Assembly: GCF_016462545.1 (NCBI RefSeq)
Contig: NZ_JAEMTA010000002.1
Coordinates: 21,897 to 85,896, forward strand
DNA length: 64,000 nucleotides
Source of the DNA: Mycolicibacterium sp.
GTDB taxonomy: Bacteria; Actinomycetota; Actinomycetes; Mycobacteriales; Mycobacteriaceae
Reading direction: 5' to 3'
Part shown: piece by piece, positions 9,801 through 18,455 of the stretch
Layout of the letters: each line of letters opens with the position of its first letter
Position numbering within the stretch: position 1 is the first letter of the stretch
Notes under the pieces: generated by a model
What the model saw: the letters and a program-made list of their open reading frames with translations, nothing else
Told to the model about the DNA's origin: nothing
Databases searched by the model: none
Program-made: the position numbers and the translations under genes

Positions 9801-9841
9801 GGTTGAGGCTGGCGGCGCGGCAACGCGCGAAGCGGGGCTAA
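6815..9841 (+). CDS. SARP/AfsR-like regulator: winged helix, BTAD, AAA ATPase and helical repeat tail
   Basis: 1008-residue regulator. The N-terminal OmpR-type winged helix (about residues 1-90; MEYRLLGSLAVFRDG to GYRVD) should bind DNA. The bacterial transcriptional activation domain covers about 95-240 (EFARLVDSG to LGVRPGSALERLA). An ATPase module begins near 265 with Walker A GDSGMGKTTL and Walker B ALVVLDDLQRAD. The C-terminal 450 residues are alpha-helical, TPR/MalT-like. This architecture is typical of pathway activators that use ATP and an unknown signal. GTG 6815 follows the strong site GGGGGAGGG. There is no obvious target cluster beside it, so its regulon is unknown. Confidence 0.88.
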   Translation: MEYRLLGSLAVFRDGEGLPLGGLRQRAVLAALLLAGDRAVDADRLIDQVWGEEAPPKPLASLRAYVANLRRVLGAGALVRVGSGYRVDTAGDVVDAREFARLVDSGRRLLDSGELAAARTALEDGLELWHDTPLAEFRNLDFAIPETHRLEAMRAEAVELYFEAALRLGDSSSVVDRLASELTANPMRERLCGQLMLAQYRCGRRTDALLTYTRISEVLDAELGVRPGSALERLATDIRNESPALDWQPTVVVEKVSVPERRAGDLHGRTSEIRRIRAALTAAAEGRGGVVILSGDSGMGKTTLAQHVTELADELGLATVWAGHAAELRRPPSWAWAHALRGLAGQLPSGGGPLHAALPDWWGVATEDVGAETRSAPGFDVIEATTAALAELTFKRPALVVLDDLQRADRFTVEVLEHLASTGRRVPMLVVATWQEGGADGASSARAFERLRSRTDIDVIKLRGLSSEATADVIADTCGAEPPPEFVGVVHARTGGNPFYVRELVRLLDDSGRLGTLDAGIDDDDVPEAVSGIIRERMSRLPESSRTLLYAAAVAGTEFVVSRLAAAMRRSIDETAAALLPAQQAGLIVDVPRQRGSLRFSHGLVRDAVAAEMTGVGRARLHADIALAYWQEPGEVPSQDAIDGAEHAWRAGSELDADTALRLLDRARADAWGRSAYREVAELDRRALEVCARLPSDTERFDVQVDLQLQLASCEAVVNGQSSAKTLMELRRTAPDGKDAVQETTAVAMGCLEACGTGRYHDATVLSDSLVEFFAATDDPIAGSAGYYIRGLTEFMRGNLDLAEAAISTLHSAVPPVDHETFGALASFEVLAYAVAAHSTGLRGNVDGAAAVLSEGLAEARRRNDAFGTAVLRTADLQLSAMTGVADGVAERAAHVVAQLTELGIDQFIGGARLIRAWACAVGPDGVDTVDELHAAFEQHGQGGRRIFSPLYCGLLADATAVHRDLADAQAALTRADAIAAATGEHVWNAQLAARRLRLAARQRAKRG

Positions 9842-9907
9842 TACACGGCATGTGACGTGGCTCACAATCGGCGTACACTGGGCTGTCTCTCCTGAAAGGA
9901 GACGCTG

Positions 9908-10201
9908 ATGAAGGGCGCCCATCGAGATCCCGTCGACCACTCCCGCACGACGCAACCGCACGCCGGTGAATCATTCATCGACACGCTGTGGCTGCCCGGT
10001 CTCCTGCTGATCATGCTCGGCACCGTCACGATTGCCGGGTTCCTGGCGGCGACGGCCTATCACCGCACCGAGTGGCAACTGCCCCTTGGCTTCATCGCCG
10101 GGGCACTGGTGACGGCCGGCGCGATTCTCGTCGCGCTGGAACACCAGCGCGTCAAGCGCGTCGAGCAGCGCTGGCTGGCGGAGCATCCGCTACCGCACTG
10201 A
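9908..10201 (+). CDS. Small two-TM membrane protein, UsfY-like
   Basis: 97 residues with a strong AAAGGAG site eight bases before the ATG. The N-terminus reads DPVDHSRTTQPHAGESFIDTL, followed by two hydrophobic segments (about 28-50 and 58-78) and a basic C-terminus (HQRVKRVEQRWLAEHP). The DPVDH..RTT.P.AGES opening resembles, from memory, UsfY, a small mycobacterial protein encoded near sigF elsewhere. Here sigF is not adjacent. Role unknown; a stress-response membrane protein is a guess. Confidence 0.68.
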   Translation: MKGAHRDPVDHSRTTQPHAGESFIDTLWLPGLLLIMLGTVTIAGFLAATAYHRTEWQLPLGFIAGALVTAGAILVALEHQRVKRVEQRWLAEHPLPH

Positions 10202-10258
10202 GTCGTCGCTCGCTGCTCCGTACGATCGGTTCGACAGTAACCGGACGTTGGAGGCGCG

Positions 10259-10711
10259 ATGGACACCGAGCACGTACACATCGACAAGCAGACCCCCGAC
10301 GCCTATCGCGCCCTGGCGGCCGTGGCGACCGCCGTCACCAAGTCGGCCAGGGAGGCCGGACTGTCGCGGAGCCTGACCGAACTGGTCAACGTCCGGGTGT
10401 CCCAGATCAACGGCTGCCCGTCGTGCCTGGACGTCCACCACCAGCGGGCAGTCGCGGCCGGCGTCACCGCCAGGCAGTTGGCCACACTGTCGGTCTGGCG
10501 TGACACCGGCCTGTTCGACGAACGCGAGCAGGCCGCGCTGCGGCTCGCCGAGATCACCACGACGCTGCCGGATCACGACACCGCCGAGCGCGAATATGCC
10601 CGAGCGCGAGAGGTTCTCACCGACACCGAGCTCTCGGCCGTCATCTGGGTCGCGACGGCCATCAACGCGTTCAACCGGGTGTCGATCCTCAGCCGCCATC
10701 CCGTCACCTGA
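10259..10711 (+). CDS. Carboxymuconolactone decarboxylase / AhpD-like protein
   Basis: 150-residue all-helical protein of the CMD/AhpD superfamily, whose members are thiol-dependent peroxidase adaptors or ring-opening decarboxylases. The redox signature NGCPSCLDVHH at about residues 51-61 holds the CxxC pair and the following histidines. ALRLAEITTTLP and TELSAVIWVATAINAFNRV complete the fold. The site GGAGG precedes the ATG. It follows the small membrane protein by 57 bases, so co-transcription is possible. Substrate unknown. Confidence 0.88.
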   Translation: MDTEHVHIDKQTPDAYRALAAVATAVTKSAREAGLSRSLTELVNVRVSQINGCPSCLDVHHQRAVAAGVTARQLATLSVWRDTGLFDEREQAALRLAEITTTLPDHDTAEREYARAREVLTDTELSAVIWVATAINAFNRVSILSRHPVT

Positions 10712-10891
10712 ATCGCGGGTAGCCACCGTCTCGAGCGCGACGTATAGGTTGCCGATGAATTCCATTGCGCGCGAGGCGTGTCGGTCGTTCGGATGAACCC
10801 ATCAGCGCGTCGGCACGGGTATTGCCGGTCGGGCTGACGGAGGGCCGTGGACTGTGGTACCTATTTCTCTGGCAGCTCGGGGGAGTTGCCA

Positions 10892-12892
10892 ATGCCAAGG
10901 GGGGCACGGATGTCGGCACGGCACAGGGCGACGAATCAGGCGAAGCGCAAGGCTTCTCGGAGGACGGGCCGACACCACGACCAACGCCACCGCGGCGGCG
11001 CCTACGCATGGCTTGGGGCGGGTGCGATCACTCTCGGCGTTGGCGCAGCCCTCGCCACGGGCTCAGGTGTCGCACATGCCGACGACGACTCGGGGAGCGC
11101 GTCGTCTGGCGGAGCGTCGGCGTCGGCCAGCAGCAGTTCCGCGTCGTCGGCCGGGGCGGACTCGCCATGTGCGACGGCACCGACGTCGCCCTCCACCGAT
11201 GACTCGAAGGGGGACTCGCGCGGATCGGCCTCGGCCGCCGGCACGACTCACGAGTCGCCGAAGACCACGGTCTCGGCAACCGAAGTCAAGATCTCTTCGA
11301 CATCATCGGACGCAGACGAAGGCAGCGTGACGCAGGCGCAGGCCCACGTCGCACCCGCCTCGAAGCGGACTGTCGAGATCGCACAGTCTGACGATGTGGT
11401 CAAGGTTTCAGCACCGGTGAAGGTCGAAACCCCCTCCAGCGTCGATGATTCGGCGCCGAAAGTCGAGACGACCGGAGCAGCGCTCACGCCCCCGACGCCG
11501 CGGGTGTCGTCCGCTGTGGCTCCGGCATCCGCCATCACGGCAGCCGCCGCCACTGACCCGGCCGTCGTCGCCACGATCCCCATCAGCACCGGCTCGGTCC
11601 TGATGCCGCCCAGCGGCAACTACGTCTACGTCGCCAATCTGGACGCCAACACCGTCGCGGTCGTCGACCGTACGACCAACCAAGTCGTGCAGGAGATTCC
11701 GGTGGGCGGCTTTCCCGGAAACGCCCAGATACGTCCGGACGGAGGACGTCTGTACGTCATCGGGTACGGGACCACCGGTGACGACAACGTCCTCTCCGTC
11801 GTCGACACGAGCAGTAACACGGTCATCGCCACCATCCCGCTGTCCAGCAACCCAGGATCGATCAGCGTGCGTCCGGACGGCGCTCGCGTCTACGTCACCA
11901 ACTACGACGACGGAACGGTCACGGTCTACGACACCGCGACGAATCAGGTCGCCGGCACGATCACCGTGGGGCAGAACCCCTTCAACACCGCGTTCAGCCC
12001 GGACAGCACCCGCCTGTACGTCGCCAACGAGGGTCCGAACACCATCTCGGTCGTCGACACGGCGACCAACCGGGTCGTCGGGACGATTCCGGTCAGCGAC
12101 GCCGGGTCGCTCGGCATCTTGCCCAGTGTCGATGGACGACGCCTCTACCTCAGTAACTACGGCCAGAACACCATTTCCGTCGTGGACGCCGCCAGTTACC
12201 AGACCGTCGGCACCATCGCGGTCGGCGCGGGACCGTCGGGGCTGGCACTCAGCCCCGACGGGCGCCGTCTCTACGTCACGAACTTCGACGCCAACACGGT
12301 CTCCGTCATCGACACGGCCACCAACGCGGTCGTCGCCACGATCAACGTCGGGGCCGGACCCAGTGCCATCAAGGTCGTCCCGGGCGGCAGCCAGGTTTAC
12401 GTCAGCAACTACGACGCAGGCACACTCTCGGTCATCGACACGGCCACCAACGCGGTGGTCTCGACGGTGACTCTGGGCGGGCCCGGTTCGGGTACCGGCT
12501 ATACGACGTTCACCGCCGATGGCAGTCGCGCGTACGTGGTCAACTACGGTGCGGCCAACGTATCGGTCGTGGCAACCAATCTGACTCCCGGTGGGCCGAC
12601 GGACCCGGGCGGAGGCGGTGGGACGGGAAATCCGCTCGCGGATCTGTTCAACGCCATCGCCACGACCGTCGGCGGTCAGATCGCCGCCGTCGCCACTGCC
12701 TTGGCGCAGACCGTCAATGCCATCCAGCAGCAGGCCCAAGCGTTCGTCGGTGCGGTGTCGGTCTTGGTGCAAAACGTCGTGGCCACCGTGAATCGTGCCT
12801 TCTCGGACACGATCTGGGTCATCCTGTCGGCGTTGGGCTTTCCCCAGGCCAGCCCACTCGTGATGTCGACGGGTGTCATCGAGGACATCTAG
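10892..12892 (+). CDS. Secreted YVTN-family beta-propeller protein
   Basis: 666 residues from ATG 10892, which has a GGGGGAG site and is better than the upstream in-frame start. The N-terminus is very basic, then a hydrophobic signal ends GSGVAHADDD. A low-complexity Ser/Ala/Thr region runs to about residue 230. Seven or so repeats of the YNCE/YVTN propeller follow, each like RLYVTNFDANTVSVIDTATN. A Gly-rich linker leads to an amphipathic C-terminal helix region (about 590-666). Exported propellers of this type are usually ligand-binding or surface proteins without known enzymatic activity. Its 3' end overlaps arr by four bases, tail to tail. Confidence 0.85.
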   Translation: MPRGARMSARHRATNQAKRKASRRTGRHHDQRHRGGAYAWLGAGAITLGVGAALATGSGVAHADDDSGSASSGGASASASSSSASSAGADSPCATAPTSPSTDDSKGDSRGSASAAGTTHESPKTTVSATEVKISSTSSDADEGSVTQAQAHVAPASKRTVEIAQSDDVVKVSAPVKVETPSSVDDSAPKVETTGAALTPPTPRVSSAVAPASAITAAAATDPAVVATIPISTGSVLMPPSGNYVYVANLDANTVAVVDRTTNQVVQEIPVGGFPGNAQIRPDGGRLYVIGYGTTGDDNVLSVVDTSSNTVIATIPLSSNPGSISVRPDGARVYVTNYDDGTVTVYDTATNQVAGTITVGQNPFNTAFSPDSTRLYVANEGPNTISVVDTATNRVVGTIPVSDAGSLGILPSVDGRRLYLSNYGQNTISVVDAASYQTVGTIAVGAGPSGLALSPDGRRLYVTNFDANTVSVIDTATNAVVATINVGAGPSAIKVVPGGSQVYVSNYDAGTLSVIDTATNAVVSTVTLGGPGSGTGYTTFTADGSRAYVVNYGAANVSVVATNLTPGGPTDPGGGGGTGNPLADLFNAIATTVGGQIAAVATALAQTVNAIQQQAQAFVGAVSVLVQNVVATVNRAFSDTIWVILSALGFPQASPLVMSTGVIEDI

Positions 12893-13317
12893 TCGTAGAT
12901 GACGTCGAGTCCCCGCCGCCTCAGGTCGGCCAGGCCGTCGCGCATGGCCTGCAGTTGTTCGGGTGAGTGCCCCACCCAGTCGGTGATTTCACCGACGATC
13001 TTCACGGGCTCGCGGGTGCGATAGGAGCGGGTCGGATTGCCCGGCAACTTCTTGTCCGTCACGTTCGGGTCGTCCTCGAGCGGGCCTTGCGGCTCCACGA
13101 CGTAGACATGGCCGCGCCCAACACCCTGTGCCATCTCGGCTCCCCACACGGCGGCATCCAAGGTCTGCGTCACGTAGACGTGATTCATGATTCGCCCTGC
13201 GGCATAGTTCGATTCGCGTCCCGGCACCAGCAGATCGCCCACCGAGAGATCGGCCTTGGTGCCATGAAGAAACGCTCCCGACTCGTGCACCTCGAACGGT
13301 ATCGGTGTACCCGTCAT
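12889..13317 (-). CDS. arr: NAD+--rifampin ADP-ribosyltransferase
   Basis: Arr ADP-ribosylates rifamycins at the C23 hydroxyl and inactivates them. The 142-residue translation is close, from memory, to the M. smegmatis enzyme: PIPFEVHESGAFLHGTKADL, NYAAGRIMNHVYVTQTLD, EDDPNVTDKKLPGNPTRSYR and ITDWVGHSPEQL. ATG 13317 is chosen because it gives the family-typical length. The frame extends 22 codons further upstream without support. It is a chromosomal, stand-alone gene with no mobile element near, so it looks like an intrinsic resistance gene. Confidence 0.95.
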   Translation of the reverse strand: MTGTPIPFEVHESGAFLHGTKADLSVGDLLVPGRESNYAAGRIMNHVYVTQTLDAAVWGAEMAQGVGRGHVYVVEPQGPLEDDPNVTDKKLPGNPTRSYRTREPVKIVGEITDWVGHSPEQLQAMRDGLADLRRRGLDVIYD

Positions 13318-13419
13318 CGCAATCCCCCTTGCTCGTCGTTCACGGTCGCAAGATTGTGCAGCACGGGAGGGGCCTTGCGGCAAGCCCCCCTTTCTGCTTT
13401 ACATTGAGAGTGGGAGGTC

Positions 13420-15159
13420 CTAACCCTGCAGGCGCAACGCCAATCCCGTCGCCCGCACGGCCCGCTTCTCGATCGCCGCCCGCACCTCCTCGGCCGAACC
13501 CACTACCCGCACCTTGGACTTGGCGCGCGTCACCGCGGTGTAGAACAGCTCCCGGGTGAGCAGACGCGAGTCCACCGGTGGCATCAGCACCGTCACCTCT
13601 GTGGCCTGGGAGCCTTGACTCTTGTGGATCGTCATCGCGTACATCGTCTCGAGATCCGGCAGTCGGCTGGTCGCGAACGCCCGCGGCTCGCCGGCACTGG
13701 CGATCGCGGCCCGCAGCCCGTCGGGGCTGGACACCGTGACACCGGTGTCGCCGTTGTACAGGCCCAGCCCGTAGTCGTTGGCGGTCACCAGCACCGGTCG
13801 CCCGACGTACCAGTCCGACCAGATCGGCTCGCCCGTCGACTCGGTGAGCCACCGCTCGACCTGCCGGTTCCAGTGCTGCACTCCGTACGGCCCGCGGCGG
13901 TGAGCGCACAGCAGCCGCTGTTCGTCGAGCGTCGTCAACGCCGAGCGGGCGTCTCCGAGGATGGCTGCCTGACGCAACGCAAGCGCCTGCGGCAGAAGCA
14001 CTTTGCGCAACGGAGCCGTCGGGTCCTCGTCGTCGATCCACTCGATGTGGTCACCACCGGCGCGCAACACCTCGAGCGCGGCATCGGCGTCACCGTCGCG
14101 AATCGCCGACGCCAGCGCGCCGATCGACTCACCGAAGCGGTGCGAGGTCTGCAGGGCCACCACCGGTGAACCCGCGTCGGAGCCAAGCCCCTCCACCAGG
14201 TCGGCCAGCACTGCGCCGGCGTCCACCGATGCCAACTGATCCGGATCGCCGACCAGCAGCAGCCGCGACTGCGGACGCACCGCCTCCAGCAGCCGAGCCA
14301 TCATCGTCAACGACACCATCGACGTCTCGTCGACCACGATGACGTCGTGCGGCAACCGATTGCCACGATGGTGTCGGAAGCGCGACGACGTGTCGGGGCG
14401 GCTGCCCAGCAGGCGATGAAGGGTGGTCGCCTGCAGCCCGGAGAGCCGCCGCTGGTCGACCAGGTCGAGCTTGTCGATCTCCAGCTGCACCGCCTCCTGC
14501 AGCCGGGCCGCCGCCTTCCCCGTGGGCGCTGCCAGGGCGATCCGCAGCCGCGCTCCCGACGACGCCTGCCCGGCGAACAGCGCCAGCAGACGCGCGACGG
14601 TCGTGGTCTTACCGGTGCCGGGACCGCCCGTCAGGACCGTGACCCGTTGCGACAGGGCAATTTCGGCGGCACCGCGCTGCTCCTCGTAGCCCGCCGGGAA
14701 GAGCCGCACGATGTCCGCCGCCGGGTCCGCCGCATCGCCGGCGCCGCGAGACACCATCGCCCGCAGGTCGTCGGCGACCTGCTGCTCCTCACGCCAATAC
14801 CGGTCGAGGTAGAGCAGATGCTCCTCGCGGCGCAGCACGTGCGGCGGGCCCAGGAGCGGGCTGGCCCACACGGCCTCCAGCCAGCCGTCGACCGCCGGCC
14901 ACGGGAGGTCGGGCTCGTCGATCTGCGCCTCGACCGACCGCAGATCCAGGCAGACCGAGCCGGCACGCAACCCGCGCACCACCAGCGCGACGGCGAGCAT
15001 CACCCGCTCGTCGGTCTCCTCGGCCATGGCGCTGAGCCGCTGCGCGACGAGTACGTCCGCCGAGTCGATCACCGACGCATCGTTGAAGGCCGCGAGCAGG
15101 CCCGTGGCGCCGACGGCCCGGCGCCAGCTCGCGGTGTCGACCGGTTCGACGGACGTCAT
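13420..15159 (-). CDS. recD: RecBCD exonuclease V subunit RecD
   Basis: 5'-3' SF1B helicase subunit of RecBCD. 579 residues from ATG 15159, whose ATGA overlaps the recB stop. The Walker A motif is LTGGPGTGKTTTVARLLA (about residues 180-197). IVVDETSMVSL is the Walker B/DExx motif, LLVGDPDQLASV is motif III and AMTIHKSQGSQATEV is motif V, followed by LFYTAVTRAKSKVRVVG as motif VI. The N-terminal domain is about 170 residues. It is last in the recC-recB-recD operon. Confidence 0.96.
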   Translation of the reverse strand: MTSVEPVDTASWRRAVGATGLLAAFNDASVIDSADVLVAQRLSAMAEETDERVMLAVALVVRGLRAGSVCLDLRSVEAQIDEPDLPWPAVDGWLEAVWASPLLGPPHVLRREEHLLYLDRYWREEQQVADDLRAMVSRGAGDAADPAADIVRLFPAGYEEQRGAAEIALSQRVTVLTGGPGTGKTTTVARLLALFAGQASSGARLRIALAAPTGKAAARLQEAVQLEIDKLDLVDQRRLSGLQATTLHRLLGSRPDTSSRFRHHRGNRLPHDVIVVDETSMVSLTMMARLLEAVRPQSRLLLVGDPDQLASVDAGAVLADLVEGLGSDAGSPVVALQTSHRFGESIGALASAIRDGDADAALEVLRAGGDHIEWIDDEDPTAPLRKVLLPQALALRQAAILGDARSALTTLDEQRLLCAHRRGPYGVQHWNRQVERWLTESTGEPIWSDWYVGRPVLVTANDYGLGLYNGDTGVTVSSPDGLRAAIASAGEPRAFATSRLPDLETMYAMTIHKSQGSQATEVTVLMPPVDSRLLTRELFYTAVTRAKSKVRVVGSAEEVRAAIEKRAVRATGLALRLQG

Positions 15160-18100
15160 GCGGCACCCTTCCCGGCATCGAGCAGATCGGACACGGCGAC
15201 GATCAGCGACGCCGGCGGCTGCCAGTCGAAGACCCCGGCGCGATGGCCGTCGATCACCGGGGTGTCGACGCCACACATGCCACGTACGAACAGATACAGC
15301 ACGCCGCCCAGATGACGTTCGGGGGAGTAGTTCGGCTGGCGCCACCGCAGAAAGCGATGCAGCACAACGCTGTACAGCAACGCCTGCAGCGGGTAGTCCG
15401 AGTGCAGCATCGCCTCGACGAGGCGGGCACGTTCGTAGTCGGCCGACGTCAGCGACCCGTCGCCGTCGCCCAGCCAGTTCGACTTGTAGTCGACCACCAC
15501 GTACCGGTGACCGTCCCCGTCCGGGATGCGCAGCACGGCGTCGATCGACCCGTTCAGATATCCGCGCAGTGATTGACTGCCCAACGCCTCACCCGTCAGC
15601 CGCTCGGCGTAGGAGGCCAGCGGATCGTCGGCGGCCAGATGCTCGGCGACCAACAGGCCGACGTCACGCAGGTGAATCTTCGGTGCAGTGGCCCCGAGAT
15701 CGCCTCCGGCCAGCGGGAATTCGAAGTCCATCTCCCGCAGCCGGTCCCGCAACCCGATGTCGCGCAGCGTCAGGTCCGCGGCGAGCGGGCCGAGCGGCGT
15801 GTCATGCATCGGCACCAGCGCGGCCGCGAGGTCGGGAGCGGGCACGTCCACCGGCCACCAGACCGAGTGCTCGCGGATCTGCGCCTCCAACTCGGCGGCC
15901 AGGTCCGTCGCGAACGGGTCCGCGGTCTCGAGGACCGCGTGCACCAGCGTGCCGAACTTCGCGCCCTTCGGAAGCTCGGCCATCGGCGAGGGCACGTGCG
16001 GCCCGGTCGACGGCTGCAGCAGCGGCAGGTCGCCGACCTCGTCGTCGAGCGCGACGACCTCGGGCTCGCTGCTGACCCCCGTCGTCTCGGCCACGCGGAT
16101 CAACCCCGAGTACGACGTGCGCCGCCACGTGGTGTCGATCGCACGGTGGAAGTGCCTGGCGTCGAGCTCCTTCGGCGCAGGGACGGCCGGCGGGCGCGGG
16201 CCGGGCGTCAGCACCGACCGCTCCAGCACCGGACCTCCCGCGGCCTCCCACTCCCGCAGTCGTGCCAGCGCCTCCTCGTCGTTGATCTTGGCTGGCACGC
16301 ACCTGTTGGGGACGACGGGCTCGCCGGGACGCCGCCCGCGCAGCAGCCGCGACAGCCCGCCGTTGGGTTCGTCGTTCGCGGGCGCCCACCAGGCCACCAC
16401 TTGCGACTGTGCCCGCGTCATCGCCACGTAGGTGAGTCTGCTGTCGTCGCCGGACCGCTCTTCGCGGCCCACCTTCTCGACGTCGCGGTAGTCCGGGCTC
16501 TGCTTGCCGCCGATGTGCAGGCAGCGGGTGGGACCGTCGTGGAACAGGATCAGGTCCGGCTCCGGCACCCACCGATTGAACGCGAAGGGCAGATACACGA
16601 TCGGGTACTGCAAGCCCTTGCTGGCCCAGACGGTCATGATCTGCACCGCTGCGGCGTCGCTGTCCAGGCGGCGATTGCGTTCGCCTGCCCCGCCGCGGTC
16701 GTCGCGCTCGGTACGCAACCAGTCGCGCAGCGCGGGCAGCGTGTAGTGGTCGCGGTGTGCGGCGTCCTGAAGCAGTTGCGTGATGTGAGCCAGGTCGGTC
16801 ATGTGCCGTTCACCGTCGCTCCAGGACAGCACGCGGTCGCTCATGCCGCGCAGCTGAGCGGCTTCGAAGATGGCCGCGACACCGCGCTCGCGGGCATGAC
16901 CGGCCCACTCCCGCAACGTCTCTGCGATCTCGTCGGTGAGTGTGTCGCCGCCGTCGACCAGGTCCTGCGCGGACTTGCCGAAGAACATCGTCGCCGCGGC
17001 GGCGCGGACCACGCCGGCCCGATGCGGCTGGTCGAACGCCTCGAGCAGGGCGAGCCAGTCGTCGGCTGCCTCGGAGGCGAAGATGTCCGAGTCGCCGGTG
17101 TACACCGACGCGATCCCGGCGCGGTCCAACGCTTGCTCGCACAGCCGGGCGTCCTTGTGCCTCTCGACGATCACCGCGACGTCCCCCGCGCGCACCGGCT
17201 TCCCGTCGAACGTGGCGCCGCTGGCGAGCAGGGCGCCGATGTCGTTGGCGAGGTCCTTGCCGATGTGTTGCCGGAAGTCGCCGATCGGGACGTTCTGAGT
17301 ACCCTTGCGGCCAAACGTCTCCCGTCGCACGACGCGAAGCCGGAACGGCTCGTCGCTGGGAGCGCCCGCCAATCGCGAACCCTGGTTCGCCGCCTCGATA
17401 TCGTGAACCACGATCTTGGGATCGCCGAGTTGGGCGCCGCGGAGGACGGCCTGCAGCGAATCGACCAGCACGCTGTCGCTGCGCCAGTTGGTGCCCAGCG
17501 TCTTCTTGGCGCCCGCGGTCTCGGCGGCATTGAGATACGTCACGATGTCGCCGCCGCGGAAGGCGTAGATCGCCTGTTTCGGATCACCGATCAGGATCAC
17601 CGTGGAGCGATGACTGAAGGCGCGGTCGATCACCTGCCATTGCACGGGGTCGGTGTCCTGGAACTCGTCGACCATCACGATGGGCCAGCGCTGGTGCATC
17701 CGCAGCCGGGCGGGGGAATCCTCGGCATCGAGTGCCTCGGCGAGGCGGGTCAGCAAGTCGTCGTAGCCCAGGATGCCCAGGCGGCGTTTGCGCGTCTCCA
17801 TCTCGGCGAGAACGTCATTGGCGAAGCTGACGCACACCGCGGCCCGCGAGTCGGGCGGCGGATCGAGCGGACGCAGTTCCGTCGCGGGGTTGCCGACCAC
17901 CTCGTGAGCGAGCTTCAGAGCATCCGGGTACGTCAGCTCCGGATCGTCGCGCTGCTGGCCGAAGTGCGCGAGGTAGAGGTCGTCGACGACCTCGGTGGTG
18001 AGATCGGTCAGGCTCTCGACCAGCGTGACGCGGGAATCCGAGTCACCGGCCACGCCCAGCGACTTCAGCACCAGCTGGCAGAACTGATGCGTGGTGGCGA

Positions 18101-18455
18101 TCGTCGCGGAATCGAAGGCGGCCAACGCATCACGAAGCCGTCGCCTCCTCTCGGCCCGCTCCGTGTCGGTGCCCTCCAGCAGGTGTGCGATCACCTGGTT
18201 GTCGCCGACCTGCGACGGATCGTCGAAGGCTGCTGCCGCGTCGGTGATCTGACGGCGGACCCGGTCGCGCAACTCCTGGCTCGCGGCGCGGCTGAACGTG
18301 ATGAGCAGCATCTGGTCGAGCGTCGCCTGCCCCTCGGCCACGTAGCGCGTCACCAGTCCGGCGAGCGCAAACGTCTTGCCGGTGCCCGCACTCGCCTCCA
18401 AAACGGTGGTCGAGCCGCGGTCGGGAAGGGCACCCCGCAGGTCGAAACGTTCCAT
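15156..18455 (-). CDS. recB: RecBCD exonuclease V subunit RecB
   Basis: 3'-5' UvrD-type helicase with a C-terminal nuclease domain; 1099 residues. Walker A is EASAGTGKTFALAGL, motif II is VMVDEFQDTDPVQW, motif III is LIGDPKQAIYAFRGGD, and motif IV-V regions follow. YVAMTRAQSQVVAWWAP is motif VI. The C-terminal nuclease has the active-site string YVVVDYKSNWLGDG near residue 1000. The ATG at 18455 overlaps the recC TGA by one base; the upstream extension of the frame is inside recC and discarded. Translational coupling with both neighbours is evident. In mycobacteria RecBCD is assigned to single-strand annealing rather than the main recombination route. Confidence 0.97.
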   Translation of the reverse strand: MERFDLRGALPDRGSTTVLEASAGTGKTFALAGLVTRYVAEGQATLDQMLLITFSRAASQELRDRVRRQITDAAAAFDDPSQVGDNQVIAHLLEGTDTERAERRRRLRDALAAFDSATIATTHQFCQLVLKSLGVAGDSDSRVTLVESLTDLTTEVVDDLYLAHFGQQRDDPELTYPDALKLAHEVVGNPATELRPLDPPPDSRAAVCVSFANDVLAEMETRKRRLGILGYDDLLTRLAEALDAEDSPARLRMHQRWPIVMVDEFQDTDPVQWQVIDRAFSHRSTVILIGDPKQAIYAFRGGDIVTYLNAAETAGAKKTLGTNWRSDSVLVDSLQAVLRGAQLGDPKIVVHDIEAANQGSRLAGAPSDEPFRLRVVRRETFGRKGTQNVPIGDFRQHIGKDLANDIGALLASGATFDGKPVRAGDVAVIVERHKDARLCEQALDRAGIASVYTGDSDIFASEAADDWLALLEAFDQPHRAGVVRAAAATMFFGKSAQDLVDGGDTLTDEIAETLREWAGHARERGVAAIFEAAQLRGMSDRVLSWSDGERHMTDLAHITQLLQDAAHRDHYTLPALRDWLRTERDDRGGAGERNRRLDSDAAAVQIMTVWASKGLQYPIVYLPFAFNRWVPEPDLILFHDGPTRCLHIGGKQSPDYRDVEKVGREERSGDDSRLTYVAMTRAQSQVVAWWAPANDEPNGGLSRLLRGRRPGEPVVPNRCVPAKINDEEALARLREWEAAGGPVLERSVLTPGPRPPAVPAPKELDARHFHRAIDTTWRRTSYSGLIRVAETTGVSSEPEVVALDDEVGDLPLLQPSTGPHVPSPMAELPKGAKFGTLVHAVLETADPFATDLAAELEAQIREHSVWWPVDVPAPDLAAALVPMHDTPLGPLAADLTLRDIGLRDRLREMDFEFPLAGGDLGATAPKIHLRDVGLLVAEHLAADDPLASYAERLTGEALGSQSLRGYLNGSIDAVLRIPDGDGHRYVVVDYKSNWLGDGDGSLTSADYERARLVEAMLHSDYPLQALLYSVVLHRFLRWRQPNYSPERHLGGVLYLFVRGMCGVDTPVIDGHRAGVFDWQPPASLIVAVSDLLDAGKGAA

